Origin: Candidatus Faecousia faecipullorum
Lineage (GTDB): Bacteria; Bacillota; Clostridia; Oscillospirales; Oscillospiraceae
NCBI GenBank assembly: GCA_018710805.1
Contig: DVJG01000139.1
Location: forward strand, 1 to 11,656
DNA: 11,656 nucleotides
Direction of reading: 5' to 3'
The position numbers and the translations under genes were made by a program. Of this stretch, positions 5,678 through 11,656 are shown one piece after another. Positions within the stretch are counted from its first letter, which is position 1; each line of letters opens with the position of its first letter. The notes under the pieces are model-generated. The model saw only the letters and a program-made list of their open reading frames with translations, was not told the DNA's origin and did no database searches.

Positions 5678-6100
5678 ATGATGAAGAAATCCAGCATTCG
5701 CAAAGTGCTGAGTCTCATCGGGTGTATGGTGCTGATTGCGGCTATGGCACTTTCTTTCACCGGATGCAGTACCGGCAAGCCCAATGAAACCCCGGCAGAG
5801 ACCGGAGAATCCGTTACATTCCAGTTTGTGGTCACGGACCCCGATGGCAAGGACACCACCTTTGACATCACCTCGGACAAGAAAACCGTCGGCGAAGCAC
5901 TTCAGGAAGAGGGGCTCATCGAAGGTGAAATGGGCGAATATGGCCTGTACGTCACCACGGTCAACGGCATCACCCTGGATTGGGACAAGGACCAGATGTA
6001 CTGGGCTTTCTACATTGACGGCGAGTATGCCGCCACCAGCGTGGACCTCACCGAAATCACTGAAGGCGTTGTTTACTCCTTTGTTGCCCAGGCCGGCTAA
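5678..6100 (+). CDS. DUF4430 (transcobalamin C-terminal-like) lipoprotein
   Basis: The 140-residue protein begins with a lipoprotein signal: basic MMKKSSIRK, a hydrophobic core at about 11-27, and a lipobox ending FTGC with the lipidated cysteine at 30. A short Thr/Glu-rich tether (about 31-45) leads to a single DUF4430 domain (about 46-140). This contains the family's typical EGLIEGE..YGLYVTTVNGI block (79-99) and YWAFYIDGEYA (108-118). DUF4430 resembles the C-terminal beta domain of animal intrinsic factor and transcobalamin, which helps hold B12; the larger alpha-barrel of those proteins is absent. AAGGAG lies 6 bases before the first of two adjacent ATGs. The gene sits behind a cobalamin riboswitch and is divergent from the ECF operon. 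A surface corrinoid-binding partner of that transporter is therefore the favoured role, but binding is inferred, not shown. Confidence 0.9.
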   Translation: MMKKSSIRKVLSLIGCMVLIAAMALSFTGCSTGKPNETPAETGESVTFQFVVTDPDGKDTTFDITSDKKTVGEALQEEGLIEGEMGEYGLYVTTVNGITLDWDKDQMYWAFYIDGEYAATSVDLTEITEGVVYSFVAQAG

Positions 6101-6112
6101 TAAAATATCCGC

Positions 6113-6144
6113 AAAAAGGACGGGTTATCACACCCGTCCTTTTT
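6113..6144 (+). terminator. Bidirectional intrinsic terminator (DUF4430 gene / rml operon)
   Basis: A perfect 13-bp stem (6113-6125 with 6132-6144) ends in five U on the plus strand. Because the left arm starts with five A, it also ends in five U on the minus strand. It lies 12 bases past the DUF4430 stop and can also stop transcripts coming from rmlC. Confidence 0.95.
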
Positions 6145-6146
6145 AG

Positions 6147-6187
6147 ACTGTCAAAAATCCCCTGATGGGCTTTTTGGCAGTTTTTTT
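6147..6187 (+). terminator. Second, tandem intrinsic terminator
   Basis: A 15-position stem (6147-6161 with 6167-6181), with one G-U pair and one mismatch and a 5-base loop, is followed by a run of T through 6187 on the plus strand. It begins three bases after the first terminator, giving a double stop between the DUF4430 gene and the convergent rml operon. Confidence 0.8.
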
Positions 6188-6199
6188 GCAGTCTCCTTC

Positions 6200-6282
6200 G
6201 CACAGGGGAGCGTTGCAGAATAACCAACTGCAACGCTCTCTTTCATATCCGTCCCACGAAAGGGCACCAAGGGATCCTGTGC
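6200..6282. repeat. Structured intergenic element with nested inverted repeats
   Basis: A perfect 11-bp inverted repeat (6208-6218 with 6228-6238, 9-base loop) is nested inside a 7-bp inverted repeat (6200-6206 GCACAGG with 6276-6282 CCTGTGC). A weak CCC/GGG pairing lies between, so the RNA could form a branched structure. There is no convincing U-tract on either strand next to the 11-bp stem. It could be the folded 3' untranslated region of the rml operon or a small repeat element; its copy number is unknown. Confidence 0.5.
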
Positions 6283-6306
6283 CTGCAACAAACAGTTTCT
6301 GTCTTC

Positions 6307-6915
6307 TTAAAACTGAAATGCTGCTTGCAGGCCAGACCATTTTTGGTCCTTCTCACTCAGCTTTAAGGGCGTGCCATCTGCCATGGTGTAGCCATACGTA
6401 CTGGCAGTTCCCTGGTATTCACCGATGACATCGGGCCACTGAATCCCGATTCCCGGGTCATTCCATGCCAAGCCGCCTTCGTCATTAGGGTGGTAAAAGT
6501 CATCACATTTGTAGCAGAATTCCGCCGTTTCACTGAGCACCAGAAAGCCGTGGGCAAAGCCCCGTGGTATCAGGAACTGCTTTTTATTTTCCTCCGTCAG
6601 CACAATGCCGTACCATTTGCCATAGGTAGCGCTGTGGGAACGCAAATCCACAGCCACATCGAATACGGAACCTTTTATAACACGCACCAGCTTTGTCTGG
6701 GGGTATTGCTTCTGAAAATGCAGGCCCCGCAGAACCCCCTTGGTACTCATGGACTGGTTATCCTGGACAAAGGAGATACATATTCCAGCTTCTTCCATGT
6801 CCCGCTGGCTGTATGTTTCCATAAAATACCCTCGGTTGTCTCCGTGGACTGCCGGTGTAATGACACACAGGCCCGCAATGCCTGACACATTCTTTTCTAC
6901 TGTAATCTGTCCCAT
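6307..6915 (-). CDS. rfbC: dTDP-4-dehydrorhamnose 3,5-epimerase
   Basis: RmlC epimerises dTDP-4-keto-6-deoxy-D-glucose at C3 and C5 to give dTDP-4-keto-L-rhamnose, the third step of dTDP-L-rhamnose synthesis. The 202-residue protein has the family layout: N-terminal DNRGYF (26-31), VLRGLHFQ (61-68) with the catalytic His at 66, a cupin core including KGSVFDVAVDLR (81-92) and FLIPRGFAHGF (114-124), and the conserved Tyr in CDDFYHP (137-143). Length is slightly above the usual 180-190 residues. A GAGGAA-type ribosome binding site precedes the ATG, which lies 15 bases after the rmlD stop. It is the last gene of the operon. The symbol rmlC is synonymous. Confidence 0.97.
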   Translation of the reverse strand: MGQITVEKNVSGIAGLCVITPAVHGDNRGYFMETYSQRDMEEAGICISFVQDNQSMSTKGVLRGLHFQKQYPQTKLVRVIKGSVFDVAVDLRSHSATYGKWYGIVLTEENKKQFLIPRGFAHGFLVLSETAEFCYKCDDFYHPNDEGGLAWNDPGIGIQWPDVIGEYQGTASTYGYTMADGTPLKLSEKDQKWSGLQAAFQF

Positions 6916-6930
6916 ATGGTTCCTCTTTTG

Positions 6931-7845
6931 TTATAGCTGCACTTCTTTCAAATACCGACTTAAGGCATCCTGCCAGTTGGGCAGGGGATTAAAACCGGCC
7001 TCTGTCAGCTTTCTTTTGTCCAGGCGGCTGTTAAATGGCCGGGCTGCCTTGCTCAGGCCGTATTCCGCCGTTGTGACAGGAATTACCCTGGTGTTCATTC
7101 CAGCCTGACGGAAAATTTCGCAGGCAAAGTCATACCAGCTGATATAGCCGCCTTCGTTGGTGGCATGGTAGTAGCCGTATTTTTCCGTTTCAATCATATC
7201 CACCAGCAGCCGGGCCAGGTCCAGGGTGTAGGTGGGGGTGCCAATCTGATCACAGACCACACGAAGGGTATCATGGGTTTTCCCCAGATTCACCATGGTC
7301 TTAATAAAATTCTTACCGTTCAGGCCAAACACCCAGGAAATTCGCACAATAAAGTACTTATCTAAGGTGTTGGCAACGGCCAGCTCCCCTTCCAGTTTGG
7401 TCTCGCCATAAACGTTGAGCGGCTTGTAGTCTTTACAGTCCGGCAGCCAGGGCTGTTCGCCCTGACCATCGAAGACATAGTCTGTGGAGAGATAGACCAT
7501 TTTACAGTCCAGCTCTTTGCAGACATTTGCAATATTCTGGGTTCCGCCGGCATTGATTGCCCGGACTTTTTCCACTTTGTCTGCATCTTCTGCCAGGTCC
7601 ACGGCAGTCCAGGCTGCACAATGGACTACCACATCCGGACGAACCTGGGCAATGACAGCACGCACCGCTTCAGCATTGGTAATGTCCAGGGCAATATAGG
7701 GCATGGTAGTCACGGCAGAACCGTCGGCAATGCCGCTGTAAACCGGTGCAATGTCGCTGCCTATGCCTTCATAGCCTCTTGCATGGAGGTTATTCATCAC
7801 ATCGTGGCCCAGCTGGCCGCCTGCGCCAGTAACAAATACTCTCAT
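6931..7845 (-). CDS. rfbD: dTDP-4-dehydrorhamnose reductase
   Basis: RmlD reduces dTDP-4-keto-L-rhamnose to dTDP-L-rhamnose with NAD(P)H, the final step of the pathway. The 304-residue protein is an extended short-chain dehydrogenase. It has the nucleotide-binding GAGGQLG (7-13), AAWTAVDLAED (77-87), YLSTDYVFDG (118-127), the catalytic pair Y146-x3-K150 in YGETK, and RISWVFG (168-174). The start MRVFVTGAGG is chosen because it opens the Rossmann fold and GAGGTG precedes it. A longer in-frame start would run deep into rmlB. The Shine-Dalgarno overlaps the rmlB stop codon, with 7-8 bases between genes, so translation is likely coupled. Confidence 0.97.
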   Translation of the reverse strand: MRVFVTGAGGQLGHDVMNNLHARGYEGIGSDIAPVYSGIADGSAVTTMPYIALDITNAEAVRAVIAQVRPDVVVHCAAWTAVDLAEDADKVEKVRAINAGGTQNIANVCKELDCKMVYLSTDYVFDGQGEQPWLPDCKDYKPLNVYGETKLEGELAVANTLDKYFIVRISWVFGLNGKNFIKTMVNLGKTHDTLRVVCDQIGTPTYTLDLARLLVDMIETEKYGYYHATNEGGYISWYDFACEIFRQAGMNTRVIPVTTAEYGLSKAARPFNSRLDKRKLTEAGFNPLPNWQDALSRYLKEVQL

Positions 7846-7853
7846 TTCACACC

Positions 7854-8873
7854 TCAGCGATTTGCATACATTTTCTCGTAGTAATTCTGATATTCGCCAG
7901 AAATAATGGTCTGCCACCACTCCTTGTTGTCCAGATACCATTGAATGGTCTTCTGGATGCCATCGGCAAACCTGGTTTCCGGCAGCCAGCCCAGTTCCTT
8001 GTGAATCTTGCCAGGGTCAATGGCGTAGCGCATATCATGGCCCTTCCGGTCAGTGACATAGGTAATCAGCGAGTAGGGCTTTCCAAGAGCGTCACAGATG
8101 ATTTTTACAATGTCAATATTTCGCATTTCATTGTGGCCGCCAATATTGTACACCTCTCCCACCCGGCCCTTGTGAAGAATCAGGTCAATGGCCTTGCAGT
8201 GGTCCTCCACATACAGCCAGTCCCGGACATTCAATCCCTGCCCATAAACCGGCAGGGGCTTGTCATTCAGAGCATTGGCAATCATCAAAGGAATCAGCTT
8301 TTCCGGGAAGTGATAGGGGCCGTAATTGTTGGAACAGCGGGAGATGGTCGCAGGCAGTCCGTATGTACGATGGTAAGCCATCACCAGCAGGTCGGCACTG
8401 GCTTTAGATGCGGAATAGGGAGAACTGGTGTGAATGGGGGTTTCCTCGGTAAAGAACAGGTCGGGACGGTCCAGCGGCAGGTCACCATAGACCTCGTCGG
8501 TGGATACCTGATGGTACCGGGTAATACCGTACTTACGGCAGGCATCCATCAGCACCTGGGTTCCCAGAATGTTGGTCTGAAGAAAAACCTCGGGATTTTC
8601 GATGGAGCGGTCCACATGGCTTTCTGCGGCAAAATTCACCACCATATCGGGATGTTCTTCCTGGAACAGCTTATACACGTCCTTCCGGTGGCAGATATCC
8701 AGCTTCACAAACCGGAAATTGGGGTTGTCCATCACGGGAGCCAGGGTGGAAAGATTGCCTGCATAGGTCAGCTTGTCCAGGCAGACAATGCGATACTGGG
8801 GATGCTTGCTCAGCATATGGAAAATGAAATTGCTTCCAATAAATCCGGCTCCGCCGGTTACAAGAATGGTCAT
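7854..8873 (-). CDS. rfbB: dTDP-glucose 4,6-dehydratase
   Basis: RmlB converts dTDP-glucose to dTDP-4-keto-6-deoxyglucose using tightly bound NAD+, the second step of the pathway. The 339-residue length is normal for the family. Motifs in order: GGAGFIG (7-13) for NAD+, LTYAGN (35-40), AAESHVDRS (82-90), the catalytic triad region STDEVYG (124-130), SPYSASKASAD (151-161) with Y153 and K157, and RCSNNYGPYHFPEKLIP near 179-195 for the sugar nucleotide. A GAGGA sequence lies 5 bases before the ATG, and only 8 bases separate it from rmlA. All catalytic residues are present, so the enzyme should be active. Confidence 0.98.
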   Translation of the reverse strand: MTILVTGGAGFIGSNFIFHMLSKHPQYRIVCLDKLTYAGNLSTLAPVMDNPNFRFVKLDICHRKDVYKLFQEEHPDMVVNFAAESHVDRSIENPEVFLQTNILGTQVLMDACRKYGITRYHQVSTDEVYGDLPLDRPDLFFTEETPIHTSSPYSASKASADLLVMAYHRTYGLPATISRCSNNYGPYHFPEKLIPLMIANALNDKPLPVYGQGLNVRDWLYVEDHCKAIDLILHKGRVGEVYNIGGHNEMRNIDIVKIICDALGKPYSLITYVTDRKGHDMRYAIDPGKIHKELGWLPETRFADGIQKTIQWYLDNKEWWQTIISGEYQNYYEKMYANR

Positions 8874-8881
8874 AGGATTCC

Positions 8882-9787
8882 TCAGCTTTCTGTTGTTTTC
8901 TTAAAGCTTTTGAATTTATCCTCGGCCACCTGGCGCAGGTGGTGGCCATAAGGAGATTTTCCGTAAGCCTGGGCAGATTCCAAAAGCTCTTGAGTGGAAA
9001 TCCAGCCGAAGCGGAAGGCGATTTCCTCCGGTGCGGAAATTTTGACGCCCTGTCGCCGTTCGACGATGTGGACAAACTCCGCTGCTTCCAGCAGGCTTTC
9101 CATGGTACCCGTGTCCAGCCAGGCAAATCCCCTGCCCAGAAGCTTCACATCCAGAACGTCCCGCTGCAGGTACATATCATTCAGCGTGGTAATTTCCAAT
9201 TCCCCTCTTGGGGATTTTTCCACCTGTTTTGCCAGCTGGGAAACCCCTTTGGGGTAGAAATACAGGCCGGTGACGGCGTAGTTGCTTTTGGGATTGGAAG
9301 GCTTTTCCTCTACGGAGATCACCTTTTCGTTTTCGTCAAACTCCACCACTCCGAATCGCTCCGGGTCACGGACGTAGTAGCCGAAAATGGTAGCCTGTCC
9401 GGCTTCTGCCTTCTCTCTGGCCTGGGCCAGAATTTTGGAGAAACCATTGCCATAGAAAATATTATCCCCCAGAATCATGGCGCAGGCATCCTCCCCAATG
9501 AATTCTTCTCCAATGAGAAATGCCTGTGCCAGTCCATCCGGAGACTCCTGCACTGCATAGGTCAGGTGTATTCCAAAATGACTGCCATCTCCCAGCAGGT
9601 CCTGAAATCTGGGCGTGTCAGTGGGTGTGGAGATAATCATAATATCCCGGATACCCGCCAGCATCAGCGAGGACAGGGGATAATAAATCATTGGTTTGTC
9701 ATAAACCGGGAGCAGCTGCTTGGAAGTAACCTTGGTCAGTGGATAGAGCCGGGTTCCGGAGCCGCCGGCAAGAATAATGCCTTTCAT
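8882..9787 (-). CDS. rfbA: Glucose-1-phosphate thymidylyltransferase
   Basis: RmlA joins glucose-1-phosphate and dTTP to give dTDP-glucose and pyrophosphate, the committed and usually feedback-inhibited step of dTDP-rhamnose synthesis. The 301-residue protein has the full long-form layout: GGSGTRLYPLT (8-18), Lys23, PVYDKPMIYYPL (27-38), ESPDGLAQAF (81-90), LGDNIFYG (106-113), EEKPSNPKSNYAVTGLYFY (160-178) and WLDTGT (223-228). AGGAGG lies 6 bases before the ATG, preceded by an extended -10 promoter at 9839-9867. It is the first gene of rmlABDC and is transcribed away from the GT61 gene. Confidence 0.98.
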   Translation of the reverse strand: MKGIILAGGSGTRLYPLTKVTSKQLLPVYDKPMIYYPLSSLMLAGIRDIMIISTPTDTPRFQDLLGDGSHFGIHLTYAVQESPDGLAQAFLIGEEFIGEDACAMILGDNIFYGNGFSKILAQAREKAEAGQATIFGYYVRDPERFGVVEFDENEKVISVEEKPSNPKSNYAVTGLYFYPKGVSQLAKQVEKSPRGELEITTLNDMYLQRDVLDVKLLGRGFAWLDTGTMESLLEAAEFVHIVERRQGVKISAPEEIAFRFGWISTQELLESAQAYGKSPYGHHLRQVAEDKFKSFKKTTES

Positions 9788-9838
9788 AGCCTGCCTCCTT
9801 CTCTAAAAAAGAGAAAATCCTGTATTCTTGTCGCCATT

Positions 9839-9867
9839 ATTCTACCATGCGGCATAAGAAATGTAAA
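9839..9867 (-). promoter_or_regulatory. Promoter of the rmlABDC operon
   Basis: On the minus strand, TTTACA (9862-9867) and TAGAAT (9839-9844) are 17 bp apart, with a TG extension before the -10. A 6-bp TTCTCT/AGAGAA hairpin (9799-9815) sits in the leader directly beside the rmlA ribosome binding site. Confidence 0.8.
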
Positions 9868-9958
9868 CCGCTATTTCCGTGTGCGGCAAATACGCATTGA
9901 AGGCGTTATAATAATGTGTGATAGCTACACCATCGTCCAGCCTGCTGTCCCTTTTTCA

Positions 9959-9987
9959 TTGACAAAAATCTCCGTCAGACGTATAAT
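9959..9987 (+). promoter_or_regulatory. Consensus sigma-A promoter of the GT61 gene
   Basis: TTGACA (9959-9964) and TATAAT (9982-9987) both match consensus perfectly and are separated by the ideal 17 bp. The predicted start near 9994 leaves a leader of about 37 bases. This is the strongest promoter by sequence in the window. Confidence 0.93.
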
Positions 9988-10000
9988 AACAAAAAACGTA

Positions 10001-10012
10001 GCCTAAATAGGC
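10001..10012. repeat. 12-bp palindrome in the GT61 leader
   Basis: GCCTA-AA-TAGGC is a perfect dyad centred about 13 bases after the predicted transcription start. The 2-base centre is too tight for a good RNA hairpin, so an operator just downstream of the promoter is possible. It could also be chance. Confidence 0.35.
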
Positions 10013-10030
10013 AGTCAAAGGAAGACACTT

Positions 10031-11320
10031 ATGGTTCAGTTGGAAAATCAGTATCTGCGCCCCAAGAAAGCGTCAGCTTTGGAGCGGTGGCACCAAGACC
10101 CCTTTGAAATTCGGGAGGATTTGAAGGTCTGGCGTGGGGAAAACGCCACCATTCTGCCTCTGCGCCGGGAACCGGACAGCGGTCTGCTCTTTGGCAAGGG
10201 CGGCGTTGTAGACAAGGATGGAAACTATGTGGACCTCTCTTCCATCCCCGGCCGGGTTCAGTTCTCCTACCCTGCCCAAGCTGCCGAAATGCGGGATGAA
10301 ACGGTGGTGTACTGCGGCTATCTGGTGCACCACTGGGGACATTTTCTCGTGGAAGGCGTATCTAGACTGTGGTACTTTCTGGAAAACGACACGCACGTTG
10401 ACAAGTATGTATTCTTCATTGACGAGAACGAGCATCGGGAAATCCGGGGAAACTACCGGGAATTTTTGGAGCTGCTGGGGGTCTGGGACAAAATCGAAAT
10501 CATCAACCGTCCTACCGCCTTCCGGGAAGTTCTTGTGCCCGAGCTGAGTCTCAAATGCCATACTTACTACTCCCCCAAGTTTCGCCGTCTGTTTGACACC
10601 GTGGCAGAGCATGCGGTGCCAGACCCCAGCTGGGAGCCCCTCTCCAAAATTTACTTTAGCCGCAGCCAGCTTGCCAAGGGCCGGGCCTTTGAATTTGGCT
10701 TTGAAGCCCTGGATAATTTCTTTGAAAAAAATGGCTATACCCTTCTGTACCCCGAAAAGGTTCCTTTGCGCCAGATGATTTTTTATATCCGGCACAGCGA
10801 CGTGGTAGCCACTCTCTCCGGCACCCTCCCCCACAATATGCTTTTTGCAAACCAGGGCCAGACCGTAGAGATTCTGGAGCGTTGTGTGCTGAACATTGAC
10901 AACCAGGTGGATGTGAACCGGATTCGGGACCTTCATGTGGTTTCCATCGATGCCAATATACCCATCTACACCATTGATTTTGGCGGCCCCTTCATCATGG
11001 GCTACAATGAGAACCTGGAGCAGTTTGCAAAGGATCACGGCTATGTGCCGCCGGATGGGAAATATCTCACAAAGAAGCATTTTCGGAAATGTTTTATCCA
11101 GTATATGAAAGCCTACGAAGACCTGTACCACTACAACTGGTTCATGGAAGCATGGTACGCTCCCTTCACCGACTACCTGTGGGAGGCATATCAGGCGGGC
11201 CATAAGTGGTTTGGGGCGTATCTGGACGGTGATCTGCCCTTCCGATGGTTCCACTATTTTGAATTTCACTACTGGAAGCAGTTTGTAAAGCACACCCTGG
11301 TGAAGCTGGGACTTCGATAA
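10031..11320 (+). CDS. Glycosyltransferase family 61 (DUF563) protein
   Basis: The 429-residue protein is soluble or membrane-associated by charge, with no signal peptide or membrane span. Motifs fit the GT61/DUF563 family: an N-terminal beta-rich region, then CGYLVHHWGHFLVEGVSRLW (95-114) like the conserved H-x2-H-W/F-x-E segment; KIYFSRSQLAKGRAFE (206-221), the usual I-x-SR-x3-R/K-x-E block; and VVATLSGTLPHNMLFANQGQ (258-277), the conserved G-x-G/L-x-N-x-LF region near the C-terminus of the domain. The last 100 residues are aromatic-rich (several Trp/Tyr/His) and not typical, possibly a membrane-surface or acceptor-binding tail. GT61 enzymes transfer pentoses or hexosamines to glycans; the donor cannot be predicted here. 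It is divergent from rmlABDC, so a role in a rhamnose-containing surface polysaccharide is plausible. AGGAAG lies 7 bases before the ATG. Confidence 0.85.
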   Translation: MVQLENQYLRPKKASALERWHQDPFEIREDLKVWRGENATILPLRREPDSGLLFGKGGVVDKDGNYVDLSSIPGRVQFSYPAQAAEMRDETVVYCGYLVHHWGHFLVEGVSRLWYFLENDTHVDKYVFFIDENEHREIRGNYREFLELLGVWDKIEIINRPTAFREVLVPELSLKCHTYYSPKFRRLFDTVAEHAVPDPSWEPLSKIYFSRSQLAKGRAFEFGFEALDNFFEKNGYTLLYPEKVPLRQMIFYIRHSDVVATLSGTLPHNMLFANQGQTVEILERCVLNIDNQVDVNRIRDLHVVSIDANIPIYTIDFGGPFIMGYNENLEQFAKDHGYVPPDGKYLTKKHFRKCFIQYMKAYEDLYHYNWFMEAWYAPFTDYLWEAYQAGHKWFGAYLDGDLPFRWFHYFEFHYWKQFVKHTLVKLGLR

Positions 11321-11322
11321 AC

Positions 11323-11365
11323 AAAAGGACTTGCCGTCTGCGATTTGCAGGCAGCAAGTCCTTTT
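11323..11365 (+). terminator. Intrinsic terminator of the GT61 gene, likely bidirectional with recR
   Basis: A perfect 12-bp stem (11323-11334 with 11354-11365) contains an inner CTGC/GCAG stem and ends in four U. It starts two bases after the GT61 stop. The A-run on the left arm makes a U-tail on the minus strand, so it can also stop recR transcripts. Confidence 0.9.
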
Positions 11366-11402
11366 CTACTTAAATAGGATTGTGTACCAAAAAATGCCGC
11401 AT

Positions 11403-11656
11403 TTACATTTCCTGTCTGCCTTCCAGGGCCCGGGACAGGGTAACTTCGTCGGCATATTCCAGCTGGCTTCCCACGGGAACGCCGTAGGCCAGCCGAGTAA
11501 CTTTGACTTCCAAAGGCCGCAGGAGCCGGGAGATGTACATGGCGGTGGCTTCGCCCTCCGTGTTCGGGTTTGTGGCCATAATGACTTCCCGGACGTTGCC
11601 CTCCGCAACTCTTTGCAGGAGCTCCTTAATCTTAAGGTTATCCTGAGTCACGTGGT
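11403..11656 (-). CDS. recR: Recombination protein RecR, C-terminal part (cut by window edge)
   Basis: About 84 codons of the C-terminal region are present; the rest of the roughly 200-residue protein lies beyond the window. RecR acts with RecO and RecF to load RecA at single-strand gaps. The visible part covers the end of the TOPRIM domain, with ATNPNTEGEATAMYIS, and the conserved C-terminal VTRLAYGVPVGSQLEYADEV and TLSRALEGR. The GTG at 11651 is in frame but internal, because the codon before it (His) also continues the reading frame and family members have about 115 more residues upstream. The stop is followed by the terminator shared with the GT61 gene. recR usually follows dnaX and the YbaB-family gene, which would lie just right of this window. 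Confidence 0.95.
   Translation of the reverse strand, partial: HVTQDNLKIKELLQRVAEGNVREVIMATNPNTEGEATAMYISRLLRPLEVKVTRLAYGVPVGSQLEYADEVTLSRALEGRQEM

Noticed and set aside
9897..9912. Second TATAAT (9907-9912) upstream of the GT61 gene
   Set aside because: No acceptable -35 hexamer lies 16-18 bp upstream; TTGAAG at 9897 is only 4 bp away. The promoter at 9959-9987 is far better.
10073..11293. Long 406-codon open frame antisense to the GT61 gene
   Set aside because: It is a shadow of the real gene. There is no ribosome binding site or recognisable domain, while the sense frame has a consensus promoter, a Shine-Dalgarno, GT61 motifs and a terminator.
11403..11651. recR fragment as a complete 82-residue protein starting at GTG 11651
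   Set aside because: The frame stays open to the window edge, and the conserved RecR region upstream is simply missing because of the cut.

Overview
The window looks like ordinary chromosome from a gut-type Clostridia bacterium, probably near Oscillospiraceae/Ruminococcaceae. That placement is an inference. It rests on strong AGGAGG-type ribosome binding sites, sigma-A promoters with 17-bp spacers, U-tailed intrinsic terminators, a moderate G+C content, and an energy-coupling factor (ECF) transporter paired with a DUF4430 lipoprotein. No insertion sequence, phage module, CRISPR array or integrase is visible.

Layout. 1-1450 (minus): a small single-pass membrane protein with an acidic Ser/Thr/Glu-rich tail, a ferredoxin with four Cys motifs, and tRNA-Ser(UGA), each with its own promoter or terminator. 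1448-5059 (minus): a small unrecognised protein, then an ECF transporter written T - fused A - S in transcription order. The three transporter genes overlap each other, and the unrecognised gene follows 77 bases after the last of them. 5060-5677: a regulatory region with two divergent promoters and a cobalamin-type riboswitch on each side. 5678-6100 (plus): a DUF4430 (transcobalamin C-terminal-like) lipoprotein, followed by two tandem terminators and a structured intergenic element. 6307-9787 (minus): a complete dTDP-L-rhamnose operon, rmlA-rmlB-rmlD-rmlC. 10031-11320 (plus): a GT61/DUF563-family glycosyltransferase, divergent from rmlA and with its own consensus promoter. 11403-11656 (minus): the C-terminal part of recR, cut by the window edge.

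How the genes work together. The ECF operon and the DUF4430 lipoprotein appear to form one cobalamin-responsive unit. A membrane-anchored protein whose domain resembles part of animal intrinsic factor/transcobalamin would capture B12 or a related corrinoid, and the ECF complex would import it. Both transcripts would be shut down by cobalamin through their leaders. The rml operon makes dTDP-L-rhamnose for cell-surface polysaccharide, and the neighbouring GT61 protein is a plausible surface-glycan transferase. The most interesting part of the window is the divergent riboswitch / ECF / DUF4430 locus. Its components belong to known families, but the arrangement and the role of the lipoprotein deserve testing.
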